64,000 nt of DNA from CALGYY01 sp963678485. Its GTDB lineage: Bacteria; Bacteroidota; Bacteroidia; Bacteroidales; CAIWKO01. The stretch lies in assembly GCA_963678485.1 (NCBI GenBank), contig OY782882.1:1612001-1676000 (forward strand). The letters run 5' to 3'. The notes beneath the pieces were generated by a model. The model saw nothing but the letters and a program-made list of their open reading frames with translations, was not told the DNA's origin and searched no databases. The stretch's first letter is position 1; each line of letters begins with the position of its first letter. Shown here one piece after another: positions 7,876-16,889 of this stretch. The position numbers and the translations under genes are program-made.

Positions 7876-9102
7876 TTATTCGATATTGTATTCTTTGATT
7901 TTACGATAGAGCGTGCGTTCCGAAATACCAAGCTCAGATGCAGCATTCTTACGCTTTCCGCGATGCTTTGTCAGAGCCCGCTTTATCATATCAATTTCCT
8001 TTTGCTGCAAGGACAGTGATTCCTCTAGCACTTCAGGTGTTTCAATGCTTTCGAGGGTAAACGGATCGAGTCCGGAATTTGTGTTATTATCTTCTTCATT
8101 AAGCATGGTATCAAAATCCTTGTTCATTTTACCAAGAATCTGCGTACCGCTTTCATGATTATCGATGGCTGGTCCTTCGCCCCTGTAAATTTCGCCAACA
8201 ATCTTTTTAAGATCATTGATGTCCTTACGCATTTCGAACAACACCTTGTAGAGCAAATCCCTTTCGGAAATGCCTGAACTATCTGCCTGTGCGCTGAAAA
8301 GAACGGGCAACTTGCTGGTCTGAGTTTGCGGTAAATACTTTTGCAGCGATGCCGCATTGATTACACGATTCTTCTCAATGATTGATATTTGCTCGGTGAT
8401 GTTTTTCAATTGCCTGATATTGCCCGGCCAGCGAAAGTTCATCAGCATCTGCTGAGCATCTTCTTCAAGCTGAACAGCAGGCATACGATACTTCTCAGCA
8501 AAATCTCCACTGAACTTACGAAATAACAAAACCACATCTTCTCTGCGCTCGCGCAACGGAGGAACGATGATAGGAACGGTATTAAGCCGATAATACAGAT
8601 CCTCTCTGAAACGGCCTTTCTGTATGGCTTCCGGAATATTTACATTGGTCGCTGCAATGATTCTTACGTTCGTTTTCTGAACTTTTGATGAGCCAACCCG
8701 AATAAATTCGCCTGTTTCGAGAACCCTTAACAAACGAACCTGAGTACCTAAAGGTAATTCGGCCACTTCATCCAAAAATAGCGAACCACCATTAGCCACT
8801 TCAAAATATCCCTTACGTGCTTCGCTGGCTCCGGTAAACGAACCTTTTTCATGACCAAATAACTCAGAATCTATAGTTCCTTCAGGAATTGCACCGCAAT
8901 TGACCGCGAAATACGGCCCATGCTTGCGCGCGCTCATCTGATGTATGATTTGCGGAAAGACTTCCTTTCCGGTTCCACTCTCTCCAGTAATTAATACGGT
9001 AATCTCCGTAGCAGCTACCTGTCGCGCTGTATTTATCGCCAACTCCAGCAATGGGCTGTTTCCAATAATCCCAAAGCGCTGCTTAATTGTTTGTACATCC
9101 AT
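7876..9102 (-). CDS. Sigma-54 interacting transcription activator without receiver domain
   Basis: The 408-residue protein is an AAA+ activator of sigma-54 RNA polymerase. Walker A GESGTGKE is at residues 40-47, the sigma-54 contact loop at 87-92 reads GSFTGA, Walker B SLFLDEVAEL at 107-116, and the arginine-rich RFREDLYYRLN follows. The end (IKRALTKHRGKRKNAASELG onward) is a Fis-type helix-turn-helix. The AAA+ core starts almost at residue 1, so there is no N-terminal receiver or sensor domain. A roughly 90-residue acidic linker separates AAA+ and the DNA-binding part. In many Bacteroidota a regulator of this kind lies beside lptE and secG; here those are at 26344-28231, about 17 kb away. 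Targets are unknown. Confidence 0.93.
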   Translation of the reverse strand: MDVQTIKQRFGIIGNSPLLELAINTARQVAATEITVLITGESGTGKEVFPQIIHQMSARKHGPYFAVNCGAIPEGTIDSELFGHEKGSFTGASEARKGYFEVANGGSLFLDEVAELPLGTQVRLLRVLETGEFIRVGSSKVQKTNVRIIAATNVNIPEAIQKGRFREDLYYRLNTVPIIVPPLRERREDVVLLFRKFSGDFAEKYRMPAVQLEEDAQQMLMNFRWPGNIRQLKNITEQISIIEKNRVINAASLQKYLPQTQTSKLPVLFSAQADSSGISERDLLYKVLFEMRKDINDLKKIVGEIYRGEGPAIDNHESGTQILGKMNKDFDTMLNEEDNNTNSGLDPFTLESIETPEVLEESLSLQQKEIDMIKRALTKHRGKRKNAASELGISERTLYRKIKEYNIE

Positions 9103-9123
9103 TGTTTAATATTTTCTCGTCCA

Positions 9124-9131
9124 CAAATTTA
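9124..9131 (-). promoter_or_regulatory. Bacteroidota -7 promoter box for the sigma-54 activator
   Basis: On the minus strand bases 9131-9124 read TAAATTTG, a match to TAnnTTTG, 21 bases before the activator's ATG. No clear -33 TTTG is seen at the expected spacing. Confidence 0.45.
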
Positions 9132-9152
9132 CAAAAAATTCATGACAAGTTG

Positions 9153-10547
9153 TCAGCCTAATATTTTCGTAATAAATCGCATTATCGCTGATGGATTTTT
9201 ATAGGGCGGATAGCGGAACGATGGATCGGGGAATGTGGACTTTCTCATGACACTCTTTTCATGAGTGAAGGTATCGAAACTCTTTTTACCATGATAGCTT
9301 CCCATACCGCTAGCACCAACGCCCCCAAAGGGAAGTCCAGTAGTTGTAATATGACTCAGCGTATCGTTAATGCAAACGCCACCGGATGATGTACGTCTGA
9401 CAAAAGCCTTCCCCACTTTTTTATTTCGCGTAAACAGATAAAGCGCAAGGGGCTTTGGCCGATCATTAATAAATTGAATCGCTTCTTCGATATTTTTGTA
9501 AGTAATCACGGGCAACACAGGACCAAAGATCTCATCCTTCATCAGCGGCGATTTCAAATCTACATCAGCAATTATTGTAGGAGATATATATCTTGTAGCT
9601 TCATCTACCACACCACCGCTGAGAATTTTTCCGCCCTTAAATAAGGACACTAATCGCTGATAATGTGCATTACTTATAATACGTGCATAACTACTGCTTT
9701 TTCGCGGATCATCGCCATACCATTTATGAATGACTTCCTGCAACTGAGCCACAATCGCATCTTTATCTTCTTCATGTACCAATAGATAGTCAGGTGCGAT
9801 GCAGGTTTGACCGGCATTAAAGAATTTTCCAAAACAGATTCGCCGTGCTGTACGCTTTATATTCACTCCCCTATCCACGATACACGGGCTTTTCCCACCC
9901 AACTCAAGTGTAACTGGGGTAAGGTTTTTAGCCGCAGCCTCCATGATAATCCTTCCAACTTTAGTACTTCCAGTATAGAAAATATAATCAAAGGGTACAC
10001 TTAATATATACTGGGTTTCTTCTATTCCGCCTTCAACGACTGCAATGTATTGAGGATCGAAATTGGCAGAGATTAATCGTGCAATCATCGACGATGTATG
10101 CGGCGCCAATTCTGATGGTTTGACCACACAACAGTTGCCGGCAGCCATTGCACCAACCAATGGGGCTATTGCCAGCTGGAACGGATAATTCCACGGGGCG
10201 ATTATCAATACTCGTCCATAGGGTTCTTTTACGATGAAACTTTTCCCCGGTTGATGCATAGGAGGTGTTTGCACAACATTAGGCTGCATCCAATATGCAA
10301 GCTGTTCACGGCAGAATTCGATCTCTTGTCGCACAACATCGATCTCTCCAAAATAGCTCTCAAAATCATGGCGACCTAAATCCTTTTTTAGTGCAAGCAT
10401 AATCTCATCTCTATGCTCAGCAATCAGATTTTGCAGCACTTTCAGTTGCTTTATCCTGAAATTCAAGGAGCGTGTTTTACCACTATTAAAAAAATCCATT
10501 TGCTGTTTGCACAACACATCGAAATGTGAACTAAATTGATTATCCAT
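9153..10547 (-). CDS. Aldehyde dehydrogenase, class 3-like
   Basis: The 464-residue enzyme oxidises aldehydes to acids with NAD(P). Visible landmarks are APWNYPFQLAIAPL (Asn120), the cofactor-binding VVKPSE and YTGSTKVG, the general base in LELGGKSP (Glu215) and the nucleophile in NAGQTCIAPDY (Cys249). The length, the start near the catalytic domain and the C-terminal TLSHITTTGLPFGGVGASGMG resemble ALDH3 and bacterial fatty-aldehyde enzymes rather than the longer ALDH1/2 forms. The weakly hydrophobic end (SAIMRFITKILG) may touch the membrane. The physiological aldehyde is not evident from the neighbours. A strong hairpin upstream (10567-10592) separates it from the TonB receptor. Confidence 0.92.
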   Translation of the reverse strand: MDNQFSSHFDVLCKQQMDFFNSGKTRSLNFRIKQLKVLQNLIAEHRDEIMLALKKDLGRHDFESYFGEIDVVRQEIEFCREQLAYWMQPNVVQTPPMHQPGKSFIVKEPYGRVLIIAPWNYPFQLAIAPLVGAMAAGNCCVVKPSELAPHTSSMIARLISANFDPQYIAVVEGGIEETQYILSVPFDYIFYTGSTKVGRIIMEAAAKNLTPVTLELGGKSPCIVDRGVNIKRTARRICFGKFFNAGQTCIAPDYLLVHEEDKDAIVAQLQEVIHKWYGDDPRKSSSYARIISNAHYQRLVSLFKGGKILSGGVVDEATRYISPTIIADVDLKSPLMKDEIFGPVLPVITYKNIEEAIQFINDRPKPLALYLFTRNKKVGKAFVRRTSSGGVCINDTLSHITTTGLPFGGVGASGMGSYHGKKSFDTFTHEKSVMRKSTFPDPSFRYPPYKNPSAIMRFITKILG

Positions 10548-10566
10548 GGACTGGGTGTTTATAAGA

Positions 10567-10592
10567 AGGACATCAGGTATTCCTGATGTCCT
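10567..10592. terminator. Strong hairpin between TonB receptor and aldehyde dehydrogenase
   Basis: AGGACATCAGG (10567-10577) and CCTGATGTCCT (10582-10592) form a perfect 11 bp stem with a TATT loop. It lies 29 bases after the receptor stop in the minus direction, so it probably ends that transcript. The T-run is better on the plus side (GGTTTTT). Confidence 0.6.
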
Positions 10593-10620
10593 AAGGTTTT
10601 TCGTACAATTAATAAAATAA

Positions 10621-12936
10621 TTAAAACTTCCAGCTCACACCAAGACTAGGCATGATGGGCAGCTGGTCAATGCGTTTATAAGTTATACGGTCAAAGTAAA
10701 AAATATTTTTACGACTATAGACATTTGTTGCTCCCAGATTCACTTCAAGTGTTGAATTAGGGCCAACCTCAAAGCGGCGTTTTAATGTTACATCCAGACG
10801 ATGATAGTATGGTAACCTGCCCTGGTTGATGGGGGCATATACAATGCCCATATCTCCATTGGCTGTAGTATAATCGGTATTGATTCCATCAGCAAATGTG
10901 ATATTTTCATAAAATCCCTGTGTCTGTGTGAAAGGGAAACCAGATCCCAGATTCCAACGGCCATTCAATTCCCAATTGAGATTTTTTCCGAATGTCCAAG
11001 AAGCAACGAGGTTTACATTATGGCGACGATCGTAATGTGGGAAATACTCTTCGATGCCATCATAGCGGTGTATAAAACCATAGCTATATACTGCCCACAA
11101 ATATAATTGGCGGTAATCATATTTCAGCGTAACATCAAGCCCTTCGGCGTCTCCCTTTTCAATAACAAAATCTTTTTTGAGCGCATCAGGAACATCAGAA
11201 TATTCACCGGTATCGTCATAGACTTTATTACGATTTAAATTAGTAAGCTGACTGAAATATTTATAATATCCTTCTATATTAAGTGTTAAATGTTTCCACA
11301 GATCGAACTCCATTCCAAGAATCAGGTGATCTGCTTTTTGCAATTTATGACGAACAGCCCTACCATCGAATTCATCCTGAAGATTGTCTGGCCCAGAAAC
11401 AAAGCCATAGAAAAGGTTTACTACATCGCGGTCGGATACAGCACTTATTAAATTTTGTGAATACATGCCACCTGCGAATTTCACACGAAACCATTTTGCC
11501 GCATTGTATTTCATCGACAAACGGGGCTCCAGAGAGAAATTGGAAAGTGATGCATATTCATGGGCTCTCACACCGGGTTCGATAATCCATTTTCCGGTAA
11601 CCAGTTTATATTTCAAGTACAATGCAAATTCAGTGGTACTCTCGTCTTGGGTGATTTGATGACCTTCTGTATTATAGAATAGATAATCGGTTTGAAATCC
11701 GAGTACTTCAATTCCGTATTGTAATTCGCCCTTTTTTGTAAAATAGGTAAAGTCCAATCCGATGTTAAATCCATCAATAGAACTCTTACGTTCATTTTCG
11801 CTACCGTCGACTAATAGTGAAATCCCATATGTAGAATAAGCAGCTGTTCCTTCAATTAGCATAGAAGCTTTCGTTGGCAACACCACGAAATTGATACCGC
11901 CGCCATAGGAAACCCACTTGAAATCAGAGATTCCGCGATAATTTACTTTATCGTCGAATCGGAATCCAAACAAATTTACCTTTGAACCAGAGGGCGAATT
12001 GATAGATATTTTTGAGTAGATATCCATGTAATTATAAGGTAGCCCCGCGGTATCAATGTATTTATAGAGAAGTTTTGAACTCTCTTTCAAATAAGAATCT
12101 TTAACGGAAACAATAAATGAAGCACTGCCTTTACCATCTTCTTTCTGTTTACTGATGGGCCCTTCGAATAAGACTTTCGCACCAAAGGTGTTTGCATCCA
12201 CTTTACCACAATATCTCTTTTTGTTTCCATCACGAGTAGTGATATCCATTACAGAAGAAATACGTCCACCATACTCAGCTCCGAAGCCCCCAGTATAGAT
12301 ATCGGCATTACGCAAAATATCTGTATCAAAAACTGAGAACAACCCTATAGAGTGAAACGGGTTATATATAAGCATTCCATCGAGCAATACTTTGTTTTGA
12401 ACGGGAGATCCGCCACGAATGTAAAGCTGTCCACCCTGGTCACCAGTAAAAATAACTCCCGGCATGACCTGCAGATACTGAGCAAGATCGGGAGTGCCGC
12501 CAATAGTAGGGATTTGAGTGATTTTCTTTGGTGTTACAGTGATGACAGATGTGCGGATTTCGTTTGTCTTTTCCTGACTTTCTGCAACAACATCAACACC
12601 TTTTATATCATATGCTGCTTTCGATAAATAGAGTTTCTGAATCATCTGCTGCCCTTTAGCAAGTTCAACCTCCATGCGCAAGGTATCATAACCGAGATAG
12701 GTCACCATAAGAGTGTAATTTCCTGCAGGAATACTGGGAATGGCAAAGAAACCATTAACATCAGTAGTGGCACCCATATTGGTTTTGTACAAATATACAT
12801 TCGTGAAAATTACAGGCTCACCCGATTCTTTCTCATAAACAAACCCTTTAATTGAGGCATTTTGCGCAATGCCCAGATTCGCGCTTCCAAAAAATAAAAT
12901 AAGGGTGATGCCCAGAAATAAACGTATTGATTTCAT
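10621..12936 (-). CDS. TonB-dependent outer-membrane receptor with carboxypeptidase-like regulatory domain
   Basis: The 771-residue protein starts at the ATG at 12936: MKSIRLFLGITLILFFG is a signal peptide ending near IAQ. A longer frame back to 12993 would begin inside the predicted promoter. After the signal comes a beta-sandwich domain (ASIKGFVYEKESGEPVIFTN, DVNGFFAIPSIPAGNYTL), then the plug domain (LYIRGGSPVQNKVLLDGMLI, FGAEYGGRISSVMDI), then a 22-strand-type barrel ending SLGVSWKF. Such receptors import large substrates across the outer membrane with energy from TonB. There is no SusD-like partner next to it, so a glycan role is not supported. The substrate is unknown. Confidence 0.92.
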   Translation of the reverse strand: MKSIRLFLGITLILFFGSANLGIAQNASIKGFVYEKESGEPVIFTNVYLYKTNMGATTDVNGFFAIPSIPAGNYTLMVTYLGYDTLRMEVELAKGQQMIQKLYLSKAAYDIKGVDVVAESQEKTNEIRTSVITVTPKKITQIPTIGGTPDLAQYLQVMPGVIFTGDQGGQLYIRGGSPVQNKVLLDGMLIYNPFHSIGLFSVFDTDILRNADIYTGGFGAEYGGRISSVMDITTRDGNKKRYCGKVDANTFGAKVLFEGPISKQKEDGKGSASFIVSVKDSYLKESSKLLYKYIDTAGLPYNYMDIYSKISINSPSGSKVNLFGFRFDDKVNYRGISDFKWVSYGGGINFVVLPTKASMLIEGTAAYSTYGISLLVDGSENERKSSIDGFNIGLDFTYFTKKGELQYGIEVLGFQTDYLFYNTEGHQITQDESTTEFALYLKYKLVTGKWIIEPGVRAHEYASLSNFSLEPRLSMKYNAAKWFRVKFAGGMYSQNLISAVSDRDVVNLFYGFVSGPDNLQDEFDGRAVRHKLQKADHLILGMEFDLWKHLTLNIEGYYKYFSQLTNLNRNKVYDDTGEYSDVPDALKKDFVIEKGDAEGLDVTLKYDYRQLYLWAVYSYGFIHRYDGIEEYFPHYDRRHNVNLVASWTFGKNLNWELNGRWNLGSGFPFTQTQGFYENITFADGINTDYTTANGDMGIVYAPINQGRLPYYHRLDVTLKRRFEVGPNSTLEVNLGATNVYSRKNIFYFDRITYKRIDQLPIMPSLGVSWKF

Positions 12937-12990
12937 AACGATCGTGATTAAAACAGGGCGTAAAGTTAGGGAAACTAAACTGATAATTAA

Positions 12991-12998
12991 CAAATCTA
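12991..12998 (-). promoter_or_regulatory. -7 promoter box for the TonB receptor
   Basis: The minus strand reads TAGATTTG at 12998-12991, 54 bases before the ATG at 12936. This position supports the internal start over the upstream one at 12993. Confidence 0.4.
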
Positions 12999-13133
12999 AC
13001 GCATTGCTTTGTAAATTGTTTTTTAAGTGCTGAATATGTGCTCCTTACAAAGATTCAAAAAGCCCTATTTACAGGCATTTTAGCAGGATTTTTTCAACTA
13101 ATTTTATAGTTCAAAGTGAGAAGAAAAATTTAT

Positions 13134-13164
13134 TTTGCAGATATCGATTTTTCTTATATATTTG
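13134..13164 (+). promoter_or_regulatory. Bacteroidota promoter of the DUF985 gene
   Basis: TTTG at 13134-13137 and TATATTTG at 13157-13164 are separated by 19 bases, matching the Bacteroidota housekeeping consensus. The -7 box ends five bases before the ATG at 13170, so transcription should start at or next to the start codon. Confidence 0.65.
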
Positions 13165-13169
13165 CAGGA

Positions 13170-13673
13170 ATGATGACGAAAGAATTAATCATTCAAAAAC
13201 TACAACTCCTTCCACATCCTGAAGGTGGTTATTATCGTGAAACTTATCGAAGCTCCGAGGAAATCGGCGCACCCTGGCTTCCTAAGAATTACAGAGGAAA
13301 ACGGAATTGTTCGACATGTATATATTTTCTTTTAAGCTCCGACACTTTCTCGGCCTTTCACAGAATCAGGCAGGACGAGATATGGCATTGTTACGATGGC
13401 AGTCCGCTCTGGATACACGAAATAGATCGTGATGGTAAATATTGCAAAACGCTCATTGGGCGTAACATCGCGGACGGACAGATTCCGCAGTATATAGTCC
13501 CTGCCGGTAATTGGTTTGCTGCTACTGTGTATAATCCCGATGATTATGCATTGGTTGGATGTACCGTTTCTCCCGGATTTGATTTTCTCGACTTTGAGCT
13601 TGCTTCAAGAGGTGACCTCATTAAAGCCTTCCCCCAACACATTGAGATTATCGCCCAATTAACAAGAATCTAA
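13170..13673 (+). CDS. DUF985 (cupin 5) family protein
   Basis: The product of 167 residues begins MMTKELIIQKLQLLPHPEGG. The motifs HPEGGYYRETYRS, STCIYFLLSSDTFSAFHRI, DEIWHCYDGSPL and VGCTVSPGFDFLDFELA are those of the DUF985 cupins, small metal-binding double-stranded beta-helix proteins related to sugar isomerases but with no firm reaction assigned. A longer frame reaching back to 13116 would start upstream of the predicted promoter, so 13170 (or 13173) is preferred. No partner gene is apparent: the receptor upstream is divergent and the next gene has its own promoter. Confidence 0.85.
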   Translation: MMTKELIIQKLQLLPHPEGGYYRETYRSSEEIGAPWLPKNYRGKRNCSTCIYFLLSSDTFSAFHRIRQDEIWHCYDGSPLWIHEIDRDGKYCKTLIGRNIADGQIPQYIVPAGNWFAATVYNPDDYALVGCTVSPGFDFLDFELASRGDLIKAFPQHIEIIAQLTRI

Positions 13674-13810
13674 TTTCCAACACATGTTTAGTGCAATATC
13701 GTCCTTCCTGCTCCTACGAAAGGCCAAATGATTATATAAACATATTAAGGCTATGTTTTTTTAATCAATTTGCTATTACCCAATCTAAGGTGGTTTTATA
13801 AAGTTCTTTG

Positions 13811-13818
13811 TATCTTTG
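13811..13818 (+). promoter_or_regulatory. -7 promoter box for the outer-membrane barrel gene
   Basis: TATCTTTG matches the TAnnTTTG consensus and ends 19 bases before the ATG at 13838. The -33 element is not clear. Confidence 0.5.
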
Positions 13819-13837
13819 ATTATCAAAAAAACTAGCT

Positions 13838-14449
13838 ATGAAAAAATTCATTTTACTTCTTGGCATTGTTCTGTTCTTTTTCGCACCCGTTAGTGCTCAA
13901 TTTCAGATTTGTCCTCAACTTGGATTCAATCTCACGCGGACTACAGCCTCGCCACGTTCAGGAATCGATACAAAAGGCGCCTATGGATTTTCACTTGCTG
14001 TAGACTTTAAAATCGGCAAGCGTTTTTACGTTCAGCCGGGCGGATATTTCGCTACACTTAGAACAATCTACATTGTAAACGACAGTCTGATTGCTGATCG
14101 CAATAGCATCGACCGTTATGCTGCTGGAATCAGAGCATGGGCCGGATATAAAATCATTAATGAAGAAAATTTCAAACTACGCTTTGCCCTAGGACCATCG
14201 TATGATTTCTTTCTAGGAACCAATGTACATGATGATATTTATTTTTCGCAGGATGATTTCAACAAAGGATCATTTAACCTTGATGCAAATTTAGGAATTG
14301 ATATTTGGAGAATTTCCTTAGATGTTGCCTACAGTGTAGGACTTTCAAAAACTTTCGATGCAGATTATTTTAGCAGGAAACCGAAATATCAGCGACTCAC
14401 AACCACTGTTGGTTTTATTATAGGAAGACGCTCACCGAAATCAATATAA
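13838..14449 (+). CDS. Outer-membrane beta-barrel protein (porin/PorT-like)
   Basis: The 203-residue protein has a signal peptide (MKKFILLLGIVLFFFAPVSAQ). The mature part alternates polar and hydrophobic residues in strands ended by aromatic residues, for example FQICPQLGFNLTRT, GFSLAVDFKIGKRFYVQPGG and LTTTVGFIIGRR, as in small eight-stranded barrels of the PorT/OmpA-like superfamily common in Bacteroidota. A specific role cannot be assigned. It converges on holA, with only two bases between the stop codons and no obvious terminator. Confidence 0.75.
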   Translation: MKKFILLLGIVLFFFAPVSAQFQICPQLGFNLTRTTASPRSGIDTKGAYGFSLAVDFKIGKRFYVQPGGYFATLRTIYIVNDSLIADRNSIDRYAAGIRAWAGYKIINEENFKLRFALGPSYDFFLGTNVHDDIYFSQDDFNKGSFNLDANLGIDIWRISLDVAYSVGLSKTFDADYFSRKPKYQRLTTTVGFIIGRRSPKSI

Positions 14450-14451
14450 AA

Positions 14452-15450
14452 TTAATTCAGAATCTTGTAGGTAAGTTCTTTCAGAAGATCGCCTGCATTA
14501 CCGCCAGAACCGTCCACACCTTTGGACTTCATATCGTATTCGCGTAACAGAGAAAAAACGCGAACCAGCTTTCCTGGTGGATAGTTAGCCGCAGCCTTTG
14601 CATAATCCTGCACAAGAAATGGCTTAATACCAAGCAAAGCAGCAATATTTGCACTTGATTTATCGGTGGCAAACTGATATTTTAGCAGTTTTACAAAAGT
14701 GGTATATAATATTGCTGTCACCATGGGCACAGGAAACTCCTTTTCGTTCTGCGCAAAATGAAGCACGATCTTGTTTACTCGTGTTCTGTCTTTTTGCTCC
14801 AGTGCCTTGGTAAGCTCAAACACGTTATAATCCTTGCTAATTCCGATGTTCTGTTCAACGTGAGTTGCAGTAATCTCTGTTCCCGGAGGGATGTTAATAA
14901 TCAACTTCCCGATTTCATTAACGATGCGACTTATATTGGTACCCAAACTCTCAGCAAGGAGGGCTGTAGCTTTTGTTTGTATAGGATAATTAAGGCTTTT
15001 TAAATGTTGGGCAATCCATGCAGGGACTTGGTTATCGTAGATTTTTGGTGATTCATAGATTACACCATGTTTGTCAACCGCTTTAGCAAAGGTTTTGCGC
15101 TTATCAACTTTACCATATTTGTAACAAAGTACCAATATGGTTGATTTGAGCGGGTTTTCAACATAGGACTGAAGATCTTCAAGTTTTTTTATATCCTGAG
15201 CTTCCTTAATGATAAGCACTTGATAATTGGACATCATAGGGTAGCGCTTGGCATTACTGATGATTGTAGGAACATCGACATCCTTTCCATACAAAACCGT
15301 CAGGTTAAATTCCTTCTCTCCTGCATCTAAAATCTTCTCTTCAATGTAATCAGAAATCAGATCAATATAATAGGATTCCTCACCCATGAGCAGATAAACC
15401 GGGTGATAGACCTTGTTGTGCAGCTTTTTCAGAATATCTTCGTGATCCAT
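14452..15450 (-). CDS. holA: DNA polymerase III delta subunit
   Basis: The 332-residue protein matches the clamp-loader delta subunit, which opens the beta sliding clamp during replication. Recognisable parts are VYLLMGEESYYIDLISDYIE at the N-terminus, FNLTVLYGKD, ISNAKRYPMMSNYQVLIIKE, and the middle segment LAESLGTNISRIVNEIGKL that contacts the other clamp-loader subunits. Length is normal for the family. It lies 17 bases downstream of the AMP nucleosidase gene on the same strand. The pairing of holA with a divergent HsdR-N-like gene is frequent in Bacteroidota. Confidence 0.93.
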   Translation of the reverse strand: MDHEDILKKLHNKVYHPVYLLMGEESYYIDLISDYIEEKILDAGEKEFNLTVLYGKDVDVPTIISNAKRYPMMSNYQVLIIKEAQDIKKLEDLQSYVENPLKSTILVLCYKYGKVDKRKTFAKAVDKHGVIYESPKIYDNQVPAWIAQHLKSLNYPIQTKATALLAESLGTNISRIVNEIGKLIINIPPGTEITATHVEQNIGISKDYNVFELTKALEQKDRTRVNKIVLHFAQNEKEFPVPMVTAILYTTFVKLLKYQFATDKSSANIAALLGIKPFLVQDYAKAAANYPPGKLVRVFSLLREYDMKSKGVDGSGGNAGDLLKELTYKILN

Positions 15451-15467
15451 AGAATGGGCATTAAAAA

Positions 15468-16253
15468 CTATCGCTCGCTGTAATCAAAATAAAGATGTTT
15501 CACCGTTTGTCCTTTATTGATTAACTGATTTAAGGACGCAACGCCGATTTTGAGATGGTCTTCAGTGAATTTTTCTGTGACCACCTTATCGCTTTGTTCG
15601 GTTTTTACGCCGGATGAAATCATGGGCTGGTCGGAGACCAGCAGTAATACTCCGGTTGGAATTTGATTCGCAAATCCTGCAACAAAAATAGTAGCTGATT
15701 CCATATCGATAGCCATTGCTCGAACGGTTCGAAGATATTTCTTGAATTCGCTATCGTGTTCCCATACCCGACGGTTAGTGGTATATACAGTGCCGGTCCA
15801 ATAGTCTTTACCAAAATCGCGGATTGTTGTTGAAACGGCCTTTTGCAGATTAAATGCAGGAAGCGCGGGCACTTCAGGAGGAAGGTAATCGTTTGATGTT
15901 CCTTCGCCACGTATTGCCGCAATTGGAAGTATAAGATCACCCAGGTTGTTTTTCTTTTTTAAGCCTCCGCATTTCCCCAGAAAAAGAGCAGCCTTTGGTT
16001 TGATGGCCCCCAGCAAATCCATTACTGTGGCAGCATTGGCTGATCCCATTCCAAAGTTAATTATCGTAATGTCACCTGAAGTACATGATGGCATCGCCCT
16101 GTCCTTTCCTTTGATAGGCGCTTTATTCCATTTTGAAAACAATTCTACGTACCTGCTAAAATTAGTAAGCAGAATATACTTCCCAAAATCTTTCAATTCT
16201 GTTCCTGTATACCGTGGTAGCCAGTTATCAATAATTTCTTTTTTTGTTTTCAT
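15468..16253 (-). CDS. amn: AMP nucleosidase
   Basis: The 261-residue enzyme hydrolyses AMP to adenine and ribose 5-phosphate. It is the short Bacteroidota form, lacking the extra N-terminal domain of the enterobacterial enzyme. The nucleoside phosphorylase fold shows in ITIINFGMGSANAATVMDLL, ALFLGKCGGLKKKNNLGDLI, AIRGEGTSNDYLP and the substrate-binding AMAIDMESATIFVAG. It is followed by holA after 17 bases, so the two probably share a transcript. The divergent gene at 16375 begins 121 bases away. Confidence 0.9.
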   Translation of the reverse strand: MKTKKEIIDNWLPRYTGTELKDFGKYILLTNFSRYVELFSKWNKAPIKGKDRAMPSCTSGDITIINFGMGSANAATVMDLLGAIKPKAALFLGKCGGLKKKNNLGDLILPIAAIRGEGTSNDYLPPEVPALPAFNLQKAVSTTIRDFGKDYWTGTVYTTNRRVWEHDSEFKKYLRTVRAMAIDMESATIFVAGFANQIPTGVLLLVSDQPMISSGVKTEQSDKVVTEKFTEDHLKIGVASLNQLINKGQTVKHLYFDYSER

Positions 16254-16329
16254 GGTATAAACCTGGGTTGTGGAATGCTCACTGCATTATAGAAGAATAC
16301 ATAGCTTATCAGGCATTCCGGGTTTTTCG

Positions 16330-16337
16330 TAAATTTG
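16330..16337 (+). promoter_or_regulatory. -7 promoter box for the HsdR-N-like gene
   Basis: TAAATTTG matches TAnnTTTG and ends 37 bases before the ATG at 16375, in the divergent gap with amn. Confidence 0.4.
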
Positions 16338-16374
16338 ACCCAAAATTACGAGATTTCCGCGAAACAACACAAAG

Positions 16375-16830
16375 ATGTCTACACTTATTCCCTTAAATTT
16401 TCCGGTGTTCCCATTACGAATCCGCGCCAATGCAGGACATCAGGAAATTTTTGATCCGGCACGAAGGAAGTTTGTTAAGCTCACTCCGGAGGAATGGGTT
16501 CGCCAGCACCTCATCCATTACTTTCTTACCGTACTGGAGTTTCCAATAAGTATGATCGCTGTTGAAAAAAGCATAACTCTAAATGGGCTGAGCAAACGAT
16601 TTGATATAGTTATATTCAAGGATAGCGAACCTCGTATGTTGGTTGAATGTAAAGCTCCATCCATTAAGCTTGATCAATCAGTAATGGATCAGGCAGGACG
16701 CTACAATATGGTTCTTGGTGTTCCCTGGCTTTGCATTACAAATGGCCTTGATCACTACTTCTGTAAGAAAAATGAAACAGCTAACACATGGACATTTCTG
16801 GAAGAAATCCCACACTTTAAGGATCTTTAG
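16375..16830 (+). CDS. Type I restriction enzyme R N-terminal-like (PD-(D/E)XK) protein
   Basis: The 151-residue protein matches the HSDR_N_2 family, a stand-alone nuclease-fold domain related to the N-terminus of HsdR. The core is SKRFDIVIFKDSEPRMLVEC followed by KAP, giving the D...(E)CK arrangement of PD-(D/E)XK nucleases, then QAGRYNMVLGVPWLCITNG. No helicase, specificity or methylase subunit is nearby, so it is not part of a restriction system here. The gene is regularly found divergent from holA or amn in Bacteroidota, suggesting a housekeeping DNA role, but the function is not established. Confidence 0.82.
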   Translation: MSTLIPLNFPVFPLRIRANAGHQEIFDPARRKFVKLTPEEWVRQHLIHYFLTVLEFPISMIAVEKSITLNGLSKRFDIVIFKDSEPRMLVECKAPSIKLDQSVMDQAGRYNMVLGVPWLCITNGLDHYFCKKNETANTWTFLEEIPHFKDL

Positions 16831-16889
16831 CGATAAAATATTGATACAAACCATACTGTTTTTTATTATCTTCGCATAAAATAACTCCC

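Noticed and set aside
16375..16830. Type I restriction system
   Set aside because: Only a 151-residue HsdR-N-like protein is present, with no helicase, specificity or methylase genes, beside housekeeping genes.
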